A stretch of 64,000 nucleotides of DNA. Origin: Galerina marginata (lineage: Eukaryota > Basidiomycota > Agaricomycetes > Agaricales > Galerinaceae). This document shows, piece by piece, positions 23,773 through 35,377 of this stretch. The stretch spans positions 1,984,001-2,048,000 of the forward strand of contig JAECYW010000005.1 of assembly GCA_023014335.1 (NCBI GenBank), given 5' to 3'. A model generated the notes under the pieces. It was not told the origin of the DNA. It made no database searches and was given only the letters and a program-made list of their open reading frames with translations. The position numbers were made by a program, and so were the translations under genes. Position 1 is the stretch's first letter. Each line of letters starts with the position of its first letter.

Positions 23773-25209
23773 ATGCGTCCTTCCACCCGCCGACGGGAGC
23801 TCTCGCTTTTGGTGTTACTTTTTAGTTGCACACACACAGGAATATCTGTCGCCTTGCCCCAGCCCGCTATTACGGCCCCTCCCACTGTCCTACCAATCAG
23901 ACCGAGGGCTGACGCCGAATTTCTGACTACATATGGATTCTTCGATTCTCCTACTTCAAGTAAGGCGTCACTGGCGGCTGGAGGCTCAGCACTGGCGCCC
24001 ATCCCAGAGGTCTTCTTGGCGATGGCTCAAGAAACCGGTCGATCTACTTCGTCCCCTGTCAAACTCGCCCAGACGGCCCCTCTTACAGTGCCTGCTTCTG
24101 TGACATCCTCGGCAGTGTTTCCGACGGAATCGCCACCGATGCGTGGTCCGGGACTTGTCGTGCTCACCAATCCCCTTCCGACGATGACACAGTCCATTCC
24201 TGGTCCTACTGCATCTGGAAATAGTGAAAGCTCTTCGTCAATATCCAACGGTACGGCTTCTTCCCGTAGAATGGTTGTCCTGGGTTCCGTTATTGGCAGC
24301 ATCCTTCTTTTCACTGTGTTTCTTTTCTTCCTACTTGATCCGTCCATCAGCCGCAAGGCTTTTCGCTTTTTCTGTAAACCCCGGAAGTCGCCAGCTAAAA
24401 AGATCCAGCGGGAGAAGGCAACGCCCGCCGTGCATGAGTCCTGGGTTAGCGTGGTGTACCTCCCAAACACGAACGACCAGACTTTCACGGAAGAAGAAAA
24501 GCACGATGTGATTCAGAGGGCCAGGGACAAGGAAACCTCCGAACCCTATATCCAGAATCACATAACTCCACCTTCCAAATTCTCGGTCTGCTCATCACTG
24601 TACGTCGATTCTCCAGGGGACTCCGAAGTATATTCAGGGATATCATCTGAGATGGAGCGAAGTGCTGTGAACCCTCGAGTCAGCTTCGCTCCTGGACAGA
24701 AGCCTGTTCGACCACCTCGCCCACCCACAGCGGACAGCCCCGCACTCTCGGATTCTGTCTACCTCGCGTGCTCAGACAAGCCATATGTTATCGTAGCTCC
24801 AGGAACGTTTAGCCAAATCAACATGGATTCAATGACCACCGTCGAGCCTCCGAAGAGAAACTTAACCCCGAGCGAGTTCTTTGCATTGCACGTTCCCGGA
24901 CTCCTCGCCAGTCTTTCCACCTCGTCCTCTTGGAGAAAGAAAGCAGATCGCATATCGGCAATCTCTGAAAAGCGAGCGTCGCATACCACCAAGAGGGAGA
25001 CCAATCATTCACGTACCAGGAGCGAACCGATGCTTCACTTTCCCAAGGCGCAGAGAAAGTCAAACGTTGACTCCGAATATGACTATGAGAATGACAGCGA
25101 CGTCCAATATTCCATGGTCCAACGCCTTATGAAGCACCGCAGGAGTAGATCGGCGTCTGGTTGGGCGTACCCGGATAGGCCCAAATCGAGAAGACACTAC
25201 AATTCTTGA
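23773..25209 (+). CDS. single-pass type I membrane protein, Ser/Thr-rich ectodomain
   Basis: Intronless 478 residues. Residues 1-28 look like a signal peptide (basic start, hydrophobic LSLLVLLFSC, Ala-Leu-Pro exit). An ectodomain rich in Ser, Thr and Pro follows (to about 165), a typical target for O-mannosylation. A clear transmembrane segment (VVLGSVIGSILLFTVFLFFL, ~168-187) is followed by a basic stop-transfer stretch (FRFFCKPRKSPAKK). The 290-residue cytoplasmic tail is rich in Ser, Pro and charged residues and ends in a basic MKHRRSRSASGW segment. The layout recalls fungal wall-sensor or mid2-like proteins, but no named domain is visible, so the role is not assigned. Confidence 0.7.
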   Translation: MRPSTRRRELSLLVLLFSCTHTGISVALPQPAITAPPTVLPIRPRADAEFLTTYGFFDSPTSSKASLAAGGSALAPIPEVFLAMAQETGRSTSSPVKLAQTAPLTVPASVTSSAVFPTESPPMRGPGLVVLTNPLPTMTQSIPGPTASGNSESSSSISNGTASSRRMVVLGSVIGSILLFTVFLFFLLDPSISRKAFRFFCKPRKSPAKKIQREKATPAVHESWVSVVYLPNTNDQTFTEEEKHDVIQRARDKETSEPYIQNHITPPSKFSVCSSLYVDSPGDSEVYSGISSEMERSAVNPRVSFAPGQKPVRPPRPPTADSPALSDSVYLACSDKPYVIVAPGTFSQINMDSMTTVEPPKRNLTPSEFFALHVPGLLASLSTSSSWRKKADRISAISEKRASHTTKRETNHSRTRSEPMLHFPKAQRKSNVDSEYDYENDSDVQYSMVQRLMKHRRSRSASGWAYPDRPKSRRHYNS

Positions 25210-25526
25210 ATCTAGGCTGTATATCACTTCGTGGTTGTTTCGTCTTCGTACTGTTCCCTTTTCCTGATTCGTCGGTTAAACCTTGCTCCGTTTCCAATTG
25301 TTAGTCTATATCCTAAAATGAATCTAAGTAAATATGGTATGCTTCCTATGTCATCAGTAAATTTCTCTTCGAAATTGCAAGGTTGCTTCTGCCGTTTACA
25401 GGTTCCCATTTTGCTGCACTTTCTCTCCCCCGAAAAATGCACGGGCTTCGGTGCTGGCGCCATCGATCGCAACATGAGGAATTTCCTTCTACGTCGAGGA
25501 TTGCGATTCAATAATATGTTTGAAAA
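25210..25526. other. shared 3' flank of two convergent genes
   Basis: The membrane-protein gene and the phosphatase gene end facing each other with about 320 bp between stop codons. No terminator motif is assigned. Confidence 0.4.
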
Positions 25527-26528
25527 CTACCGTAGAGCAATGCTCACCATCGACTTGAGATGTTCTTTATTATTGACGTGCGTAACCCGGACCTCCAATG
25601 GCGGGGGACTTGTGGGATCTATAGGACCTATGTGGCCATCCTAAGAACACGAATTAGTTAGACATATATTGAGTGTGAATGTCGAGTTCATTACCCTGAA
25701 ACGGACCTCGACCCTCGTCCATCCGGTGTTCATCAATCCTGTATGTCTCTCGTTCCTATTAGCCTTAGGGTCCAGCCTCAGCAAAGCAGGAACCATTTCG
25801 CCAATGCACAAGCCGTGGCTCGCAATGGCTATATGCACCCCATCCTTCTGGTGCGCCTCAGGTAAATGGGGTAAGACACATTCTTTAACAGCTTCTTCCG
25901 CCCTACGCGCAAGATCGTCTAAGCTCTCCCCTTCAGGGAATTTTTCCTCTCTCCCATAAAGTACGGGGAAGATTTTTTGTTCGTAGAGGACCTCATACGG
26001 AGTATCTTCGGGAGGCTGCAGTACCCACGGATAACCTTCGGCGATCCCGAAGTGCTGTTCGCGGAGGTCCGGGTTGACTGTAAGAGGCGGTTGTGGGTGA
26101 CTTTGGTGGTGTTGAACAAATTTTCCAGTTGCATGGGCACGAAGAAGCGGTGATGCGTAGACGTGAGTTACCGGGGTAGATGCGAACCATTCACCCAAGG
26201 CATTCGCTTGCTAGGATAACATAGATATCAGTTTTGATCGAAGCGGCTTGTTCGAGGAATCAAATACTTTTCTTCCTATTTTCGAAATTAATTCAAACTG
26301 ACGGGTAAGCGGTTAAATACTTGCCAAGTTCAGATAAAGGGGCATCCTTCCACCCAGCCCAAACAGATCTCTAGAATCCGATTTCAATATAAACCAGAAA
26401 ATATGCATGGGTTGGACCTCACTAAGTTATCCTCGCTTTCCCCGTGTCTAATCTGGAAGATACTGTCAACTTCATCGGGCAGGAACAGAGACGACGATCG
26501 GGAAACGCACAAAGGTCACTGTAAGCAT
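25527..26528 (-). CDS. histidine-phosphatase (phosphoglycerate-mutase-like) family protein
   Basis: The first exon is only 18 bp (MLTVTF) and ends at gtgcgt. A 30-bp second exon reads IRHGESEDNL, giving the catalytic RHG motif. The third exon has RSVWAGWKDAPLSEL. The main exon reads ANALGEWFASTPVTHVYASPLLRA, then LREQHFGIAEG and IAIASHGLCIGEMV, with the second catalytic His. The final exon gives VEVRVTHVNNKEHL and stops at 25527. The intron after SEL appears to use a GC donor (gcaagt) with a caag acceptor. Members remove phosphate from small metabolites or proteins through a phosphohistidine; the substrate is not predictable. Confidence 0.83.
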
Positions 26529-27120
26529 ATCGATAAGTTCTGAGGATGCGATTTGGCAGGTTGGGGCACGAAACAAACGTGTGATCACCCCAACAGATCC
26601 GCCTCGATGTTATATACTTACTGTCCGTTCAGGCTCGGATTCCGGGTGATGAAATTCGAGGGTGTTGATTTTTACTCATGCCTCCATCACGTGTACAGCC
26701 AGATCTGACTCAACCGAAGAGTAGAGGGGAATGGATCGGTCAATGATAATGCCTCGAGGAGCATTGTTGAGCCGAAGCTATGTTGCTTGCGGAGTATTGG
26801 AAAGCTCAAGTTAAAGTCGAGACGAAGTCGTGAAAATGGGATCTCGTTTCAGGTAACAACCGGGCCGGCTGCACCCGGGAGGAAGCCCCTGTCAGTCCGA
26901 CGTGAGTCTGACAGAACTTTCAATCCGCCAGTCCAAGGTATAACCAAAAACGAGAAGTAAATTAGATCCAACAAAATCTGGCTACATTTCAATTACGAAA
27001 ATTCATAGGACTGGATAAAGTATAGAAAACGCAGGGACATTTGCGGAAGTACGGGGCAAGCTCTACACGACAGACGTGAATAGGTCCAGTAATGGCTTGT
27101 CGATACGGGTATCAACTTAG
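26529..27120. other. intergenic, no gene recognised
   Basis: About 590 bp upstream of the phosphatase gene and downstream of the Ndc10-like gene. Only unsupported short frames are seen. Confidence 0.35.
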
Positions 27121-29167
27121 ATTCGTGAAGAATTGCGCCGTGAATGGAGGGCGTATATTACCATCACGTTTGCTAACACCTTGCTTAGTGGTGGGTGCAA
27201 CATTCTTGACAGGCGCTGCGAATGAAATTTTAAACGGAGAACCCAGATGATTTAAACAGAGGATACTTGCGGGCAGGTGGGGGCCGTGGGCAGGCTCCTG
27301 TAGCAGTGGAAATATGGGCAAGACTTGGCCTCACCTGTTCCGCCTTTTGGCCAATTTCTTCCAGAAGTTCCAAAATTCCTTGCAAGGTTGTCGGATCTGG
27401 GTCTGGTATCGGTGTGATCCAATTGATCCTCCCACCCAACACAGTTATCTGGTAAGCCTGAGCGTATTTCCGGAAGAGTTCAGAATTGAAAGGAGCATGG
27501 TTCCACATAGGGTTCCAAGGGTATTTGAGAAACAGCACGACCGCATCTTGGATGACAGCCATCCGAAGGAAAATAAGTAAATTTAGAAATCCCACGAGAG
27601 CAAGGTCAATAGCTCTCGGGCCATAGGAATTCAATCTTCCTTGGTAAGCCTTCACTTCCTCCTCGACCCAGGGAAAGATACTGTAATAAAGGTCAAGCGG
27701 CGGTCCTGCATCAAGAAGGTAAGTGAAAGACAAGCCACAGCTGGTATGCTATTTACTCAGTGTGAACCTCATGGTATTGTACAGTTCCCAGAATGCCACC
27801 GAAGCCCTTTGGTCCAGCTGAGAACTAGGTCCAGGTATGCCCATACAATAACATTGCAATATTTTGTCGAATTCTGGAGATATTGAGCAAAGAAAAAACG
27901 AAAAAGGAGCTGAAGTCCTTACGATTCTTTTTTAACGGAATTTGACTATCAGGATCGCTAGAGAAAACAAACAAGTCGTACCAGTCACGTCGACCTCGGG
28001 GTAGGGTAGGATCTGAAAAGTCAGGAACGAAGTTAGGCTTGGGACGTTTTAAAATATGGAAATGACTGTAAAAGTAAAAACCCAGTGCACCGAGAGCGCA
28101 AGCTTCCGCCCAGCTATGGCGAACGGAAAATGGAGGATGCCTTTCGGTAGGATCGCGGTTATCATACGTAGCGATTATGCCTACTGCCTAGGACGCCAAA
28201 AAATTCAGTGTCTCCTCCTGTCGCATCGTTGTTAAGGGATACATACTTCCTGTTCCTGACCATCGATATCAGGCAATTTCATAACTTCAAGGAGGCACAG
28301 CTGAGCCCACCGCAGCGTCCTACCGTGTTCAAGCTGTGCTGGAAGGGGGCCAGGGCCATTCGACCCAAAAAGCATGGCACGCGAACGACAAACTTCGTGC
28401 AACGCCAATTGATCCCCAGGTGGCACTGCTTTGAAGCACGACATCGATTTCTTGCATAAGTGATAAAGGGTGAAGTACTTTGTCGACGAGGGATTTGATG
28501 TCATCACACATTCGGAATCTGGCCCAGGCATATCGGAGGGCTGAACATCTAATTAGACCAGTAGTCAGGCACTACTCGAGTACTGTTCGATTGACCAGTA
28601 GCGAAAAAAAAAGAATGACTGACTGTAAAGTGTTAACCATTGTATTTCCGAGTCATCACACGTATCATCCATAGTATTATCGTTATCTGAGAGACTTTCC
28701 TACAATGATTGGCGATTAGAACGAGCAGCCTGCCGCATATCACATCGGTGGCACAGGCAAGATAGACATACATTCGGATCAACATTCTCTGCCTCGACTT
28801 CGCCAAAAATCTTCCGATGTAACGACGCAAAACACACACTGGAGGGCGTGAAAGGCGCAAATCGACTCATAAGCATCCTATGGGCGTCACTCGCAAGACC
28901 TGTAATGCGTTTCTGCATTTCCCCTGACTCAGGCCCGGTGACGAGACTGGAGTATGAATAAGTAGTGCAACCCTCTCCGGCCTGGTTAGCTTGAAAGCCA
29001 CCAATCGAACCAGTGGCAGGAGTCGATTGCATGTTCTTCGTGCCGTCGCCTTCGGAAGGCACTGGTATAGCGTCGAGCAGAGACGTGTAAAAAGGACTTG
29101 AGTGGAGAGTTGGTGGCAGGAAGAGGGAGAGAGACCAGTGGCCCATTGACCAGGTTTTAAATGCCAA
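27121..29167 (-). CDS. Ndc10-like (CBF3 domain II / tyrosine-recombinase fold) protein
   Basis: Multi-exon gene on the minus strand; exact boundaries are uncertain. Blocks in order: a 5' segment near 29167-28700 (GEMQKRITGLASDAHRML); SRAMLFGSNGPGPLPAQLEHGR and LRWAQLCLLEVMKLPD (28232-28400); then VRHSWAEACALGALGFYFY with RRDWYDLFVF (27960-28200); then CYCMGIPGP and VAFWELYNTMRF (27750-27900); and finally LRMAVIQDAVVLFLKYP with HAPFNSELF (27230-27700). The GALGFYFY, RRDWYD and QDAVVL blocks match what I recall of the Ndc10_II domain found in many Agaricomycete proteins. That domain shares the fold of Crypton tyrosine recombinases and binds DNA. It is possibly a domesticated or relic transposon protein. 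Confidence 0.5.
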
Positions 29168-29796
29168 TCCCGACGCATTGTTCGCGACTAATCAGGCCAC
29201 ACATGGACTGGGCCATCGGTATAAGTACGCGACCAAGTGGCTTCGGAGGCGATGTTGTTTCACCTGCGGCTCGAGGTGGTGGTATATGATCGTGATGGTC
29301 CTAGACAGAGAAGTGGTGCGCCACTGTTGTGCCGCTTTTGGCTATTCAACCATCTGGCAGGCAATAGTGTAACGGTGTAAGAAATTCAAAAACCAAAAAT
29401 TGCAGTACTACATACATAATAGTGTATTGTAAATTGTATACTCGGTATGTAGATACAAGACTGAAATAAAATCGTGAATGTTCATAACACCCCAATCGTC
29501 ACCGTGCCACTGCAAAGTAAAAAGTAGCCACCGAAAACACAACCGACGACAAAGATTAAGATTAAGCAAGGTCCTCCAAGTTTCGATAACACCGCCCGTC
29601 AGTGAATTTTAGACAGGCTCATTAGAAGCAAGAGTAAAACAGCACAAAAGAAAATGGTCAATAAAACCGAGAAAGATGGGGGCAACTTCAAGATCCAAAG
29701 CAAATTCGTGAACACCGCAGAAAGCCTTCCAGAAAAGGTCCAACCGCCAACCAGGGTATAAAGCATAAATCCTCCACCACAAACAAGCAGACCAAA
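29168..29796. other. intergenic, 3' flank of the channel gene
   Basis: No supported coding sequence. It separates the 5' end of the Ndc10-like gene from the 3' end of the channel gene. Confidence 0.4.
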
Positions 29797-32700
29797 TCAA
29801 ATCAAATCCGGCGGCCCACCCACAATATCCACCTTGCCCTTCTCATCCATATCCGCATGTGTCTCCGACACCCTGACACCCTTCTCCCTATTCCCCCTAA
29901 CCTCCTCCTCCGACAAACCCAGCACGTCGCGCGGGATCCACACCGTCCGCTGCGGGCGCGACGCAGCAGGGTGCGCGAAGCCATAGCTCTCCTCGTCCTC
30001 CTCCGCCGCCTCGTCCGCGGCGTCCTTCGGCGGCGGGGTCGCCTTGCGCTCGTCCTTCTCTTTGTGTTTGTGCGAGTTGAGATCGACGTCCTCTTCTTCG
30101 ATGGAGGGCGGCGCCGAGCGGGAGTCTTCCCTGTGAGCGTCGACCTCCGGGTTGGACAAGGAGGCTTGGTTCGTGTTCTTGTCCTCGATCCCAGGCCCGG
30201 AGAAAGTCCTGTTCTGCAAGCTCAGAGGAAGAGCGGTAAGAAGGGGTCCATAGGAGTTATTAATGATGATTTGGAATCCAGCCTATTATTGGGTACAATT
30301 AACCACAATCCGAAGTCCAGCCAATTAGAGCGAAAACTCACAGTAATGACAATCAACACAATCATCAACGCGCCTTCCGGCACCGCACTAGCCTTTACGT
30401 TCTCGTTCCGCGCAAGGAAGAACAACGCGCACAGGCAAACCTGCTGCACATAGAGCCCCACAAACACATGCTGCAACGCCTTGGGGTAGAATAGCCCTCC
30501 AGTATCCGTAGTCGGGGGTTGCTGATACACGTAAAGGAAGAGGTACTTGTATAGCTGGTAGAACATGAAGAAGGTGGCGCATGCGAGGCCATTGATGATG
30601 GGCGAGATGATGGAGTATCCGAGGGCTGTTGATTTTTGAAATTAATACTGATAGAACAGATGGAAGGAAAACTCACTGATGACGACCAAGAGGGTGACAC
30701 TTGGGAACAGGGTACCCCAAGCGACACTCCCAAGTCCGTACTTGATACCATATACCGAGCGAGGAGTGGACCCAAGGATAAATAGTTTCACGTAGTAGAT
30801 GAGAAGGGGCACAATTTGCAAGAAACCACCAGCGACGCCAGAAAGACCTTGCAGGATGATGTACCTAAATATTCACCAAGAAAAAGCCAAGTGAGAATGA
30901 CGAGCGCCAATGAGACACAAAGTTCGATCACATACGTCAGGAAGAAAGTTGAAGCCTTGGGTAAATTCTGCGCCAAGATAGTCGGAATAGATGTCGGGTT
31001 GTTCAGGATGTCATGGAGCGATGACACAATTCCAGACGACAGAGTGACGATCAGGAACGAGTGCTGTTCACAAACAACAAAAATGAGCTCAGGCACGAGA
31101 GTCAGAAGGCCAGTTTGGAGAATACACATACCACGACTTGGAAGATAAAGAACCTAGACATCAACGAAAGCTCGAGACCCGTATATTTCGGTATACCCTC
31201 AAAGCGGGCCAGCAGCCTCAGCACAATCGGCAAGAGCATCATCAACACGGCCAAGAGTACAGGAGGGAGGATACCCTGGGTGTTATAAAACATTTGGTTG
31301 AGTCATCTATGACGAACGGAGGAGAAACACGTCGAGAAACGTACGGAGATAATCCCGACCACCACCGTGGGCAGGTTGCAAATCCATGCCAAAAACTTGG
31401 CCGTTGTGCATAGAGTATGGACGTTGGAGATCACACCGACGAACGCCACTATAAAATGAACAACAAGATAAGCATTGAATGTCTACTAGACTGATAGGAG
31501 AAGTTACACACCAGGGATGGCCCAGAAGATAATGAGAGCGGCTGTTGCTGCGTAGCTGATAGCTATGCGAACCTGAAACAAAATTGGTAAGATGAGGGAA
31601 TAAAATGCGCGAGGAAAATGGCATACCTTTTGTTCATAGGGATTCATGCCCAGGTTGGCCCAAATAACATCATTAGGTGCGACCTCGATATAGCGGTTGC
31701 CTAAACACAAACCAAATCAGTAAAAGAAGAGGTAAAAAAAAGAAAGATTGCGAAAACACTCACTCATCCGATACGGCTCATGATGAGCCAACACCTGCAC
31801 CGCCAAATGCGCCGAAATCTGCTTATTGAACGTGACGAAAGCGCTGTTCAGCGGGGGATACTCGCCCTCGAGCCCACCAGGCCCAACCACCCTGCCCTTG
31901 ATCGCCTCAGCGCCCTTGCTAACACCACTGACGGTACCCTTCGCCACACCCTCAACAGCATTGACCGCCTTGCGGCCCACGTTCATCGGGTCGTACTTTA
32001 CATCGCCCGTGCGCAGCCGCGGGTTCCCATCGGCGTCGACAGCTGAGCCTTGGAAGATCTCGTCCTCAGGATCAACGGGTTCGGAGGAGCCGCGTTCGTC
32101 CGATTGGCGGATCTTGTCGCGTCCTTCTTCTAAAAGCCGTGTGCATTCTTCGATCTCGTCCCGAGCCCAGTTGATAGTATCGACTTTCTTCCCGGTAAAT
32201 GGAATCTTGCCGAGTTTGTGTGTAGGCCGTTCTGATTCGGGCACTTCGAATTCGGCTCTTGCAATTGAGCCTTCGACGTCGGCAGGGGCAGCTTTTTGCG
32301 CTTCTCCCGTTTTTCCTTGTTGTTTGAGTGCTTTGAGACGGAGTTTCGCGGCGGTGCGGAGGAGGGCTGTCTCTGCGGACTCGAGCTTGTTGCATGCTGT
32401 CAAGCGGCGGTCGTAGATGTCAGGTAGTTCCTTCAGATTCCTGCATGATTGGGTTTCATGATTAGCTCTGGTTATTCGACGGGTTCTCCGAGGAATGAAC
32501 CACGGAGGTGGGAAGTGAAACAATGAAGAAAACGGACCTATTGATCCAGATTCTCCTAACGCCACCGGGAAGCTCATTAAAGAGTTTATAGAGCGCGTCT
32601 TGGGTAAGGAATTTTTTGGGTATACCCGTGATTAGAATTGTGTTTGCTTGAACTGATTTTGAATGAGTGCGTTCGATTAGGTGTTGTTGACGAGTAATGA

Positions 32701-33388
32701 TAAAGTGACGCATTTCGCGTTTGATGTTGTAGAAAATCCAAACTGAGGATGATGGCGTGAGTTCTATTCATCAGGGACAGAGAATGGAAAAAAAAAACGC
32801 ACAGGTGAAGAAGTACACCAGAAGTAAGTGACCAGCGTATCTCCCTTGCTTGTTAGGGGCTACATTGCCGAAGGTGAACTTGTCCAATCCACTCAAGCCG
32901 GGCACGGAGGTATTGACGGAGGTGAGAGGGAGGAGAACTGCCCAAGAAACGAGCCAGATAGGAACAAGGATGATTGCCATTAGACGCAGGAAGCGCACAA
33001 AGAAATAAGCATCGAGGCCGTTTGCAGCTATGATGGCGCGATAATCTGAGCGGAAGACAGCGAAGGGCCACAGGAACATGTTCCGTGATAAGGGTTTGGC
33101 TCGCTTTCTGCAAGACATCAAAGAAATGAGTGATTCAGCTGGTAAGAAAGCGCCACGCGACGTACGCAGGTTTTGGGACATATGTTCGTGGTTCATAAAT
33201 GGCCTTGAAGTAGGGGCGTAAGACAGTGAAGACGGCCAACTCGATGCCAAACACGGCTGCGTTGAAGACGAGCGCCGTGACGAACGTCGCCGTCGACGCC
33301 GACTTAGCATTCTCGATGCTAGAGCTGGAGTTCGACCTAGACAAAAGATGAGCTGAGGAAAAATAAAATAGAGGGAAGGGACGTACAT
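29797..33388 (-). CDS. OSCA/TMEM63-type (RSN1/CSC1) calcium-permeable stress-gated channel
   Basis: Large spliced gene. N-terminal helices: SASTATFVTALVFNAAVFGI, then RPYFKAIYEPRTYVP. The exon around 33060-32830 has FLWPFAVFRSDYRAII and VRFLRLMAIILVPIW. Next comes the RRM-like cytosolic domain with ILITGIPKKFLTQDALYKLF (~32600) and a long charged loop (32450-31800) that ends NSAFVTFNKQISAHLA. The seven-helix DUF221 core follows in exons from 31710 to 30250, and a Glu/Lys-rich tail ends at 29797. Family members are mechanosensitive or osmosensitive cation channels or scramblases of plasma or internal membranes. The start codon appears to be split: AT at 33388-33387, a 50-bp intron (33386-33337), then G. 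Confidence 0.87.
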
Positions 33389-35377
33389 GTTGGTGGGGGG
33401 AAGGAGTGGAGCACGACCGACGTTGTTTATAGCGTCTTATATTTCGGACCCTGTGCGATTTCCTAATGGGGATCAATCATTTTCGATCGTCATTTCTTGT
33501 TGATCTAGTCCCTTTTCCGTCGACGTCATATCTTGGCCCACTCACACCCATTCAGTTTCGTGAATTTTGTGTCTTTCTGCTCATCAATGGTGACGATGGG
33601 CTCTCAAATCTCCCGGTTCCAATGAACAATTGAGCCACAATCTGCTCGACCTCTGAAATTAGCAGGTTTTGCTTTTGATCCGACATGTCATTTTGACAGA
33701 CGGAATGCGACACGGTCCGCTCCAGTCCGTCTCGCTTGTTCATCGTCATTGCAGTAGACTCGCTTCTCGTACACTCCACACAACTCCCCTCTAGAAAACA
33801 CGCGTTCACCCCTCCAATTGTGCTCTAAAGAAACGCGAACGACCAAAACAAAGTTCAGCCTATTTTCATCAAGCCCCATGAGGCTCGATCCAGCCCCGGT
33901 TCCTATCTTTAGACAACTGCCATGTTCGCGTGCCTGGCGTGCTAAAAACATACATATAGCTCAGAAGATCATACCTGTGCTTCGGTCACCTTACCACTCC
34001 GAGCCTAGGCTCTGTCGATCCTCAAGCAGTGTCGGACCCGTCATCGACATCGACGAGGCTATGGCTATGAACGACATGGGGCATACAGCAGGTATATTTT
34101 GCCAAGGAATATTCTCTGATCCTTTCTCATACCCCGGGATGTGGAGGGGTACCAGTACACGATGAATCCTACAGATCGCCAGAGTACGCACTCGCCGGCA
34201 TTCATTCGATCTGTTCCATTCATTGCCAATTCTTAGAGTCTCCTGTCAATACCCTCTAATTTTAAAATCGACAAGCAATCAATCCATCCTTTGAAATTCG
34301 AATTTAATCTACATATGACACCGCCTCTGGCCCTCTGCGAGGGGTTACCTGGTTCCGAGAGTAAGAAGCTGAGAACGCGTCCGACGCTCGCACTTCCACC
34401 ACATCGCTGTGCCAATCGCAATCGTAAGCTTATGGAGGACATCTCATCCACTGGGGAAAAATCGCCCAACCTCGAACCGCAAACTTCGAACCTGTCAATA
34501 ACGGACGCATTCCAAACGTATTAAAAAGAATAACCCCCTCTCACCCGACATAGGCGCCTGTATCATTGCAGTCGACGCACGCGGTGCGCTCCGCAAATTG
34601 TAACCAAACAGGACATGAATACCAGGCGCGTGCCAGTAGGGGCTTGGAAGTTTGACGTTCTAGCTGCTGTTCGAGGTCCACGTTCGCTGTTCGCCCTGCC
34701 TCTTCCCCAGAGAATGATTAATGATCATGATCGTATGCCATGCACTGGCAACGGATCGACGAGGTTTTCACGCACCGAGTCGCACTGAGCCCGTCGACAA
34801 TCTACCGACGCAGACACATCATGCGGATGCTTTTCTGTCACCTTACCCCGTAAGGACCGAGCATCGCATGGGCCGCCAGTCTTACTCAGTCTCATCATCT
34901 TATCTTATCGGTATGTATAATCACTTGGTGGATGTGAGTCGGCGCTTATCTCGGGTTTTAACTTTTGATACCTTCTTAACCTCTTCAAGGGATTTACAAA
35001 ACCAGAAGCTAAAGAGCAGTGAAATTTTAGGGGCCAACGGTTGCGACATGTTGAACTGCAAACCTAGAGGCACTGAACATTGCAAAAAACGAAGGCTACT
35101 TCTATAAACTAATCAGGTGGCTCGTCATAGAAGCGCCTAAGACTGTATTCTGACGGAAGAGAAAATAAATTCGGTGATGAAACTGTGGCCGAATAATGAA
35201 TTTCTCCTGCTCCACCCCACAGGTGATAACCTCCACAAGGTTGGCCACCTCATTGGCGCGCATTGCAGGCGCATCTTTATCTCAACGGTCATACCTTGCT
35301 TCTTAAAATACTGTTCAGTCAGCCCATGTTATAGTGATAAGATTTTGAATTCTTTTTGTCTACCGCCCCATGGTCGT
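33389..35377. other. intergenic, about 2 kb without a recognisable gene
   Basis: No frame with a motif or coherent splicing. Contains the channel gene's promoter at the left and the 3' flank of the 7TM gene at the right. No repeat or RNA gene was recognised. Confidence 0.35.

Noticed and set aside
31826..32416. 196-codon plus-strand frame inside the channel gene
   Set aside because: Antisense shadow of the long charged loop of the channel, which is well supported on the other strand.
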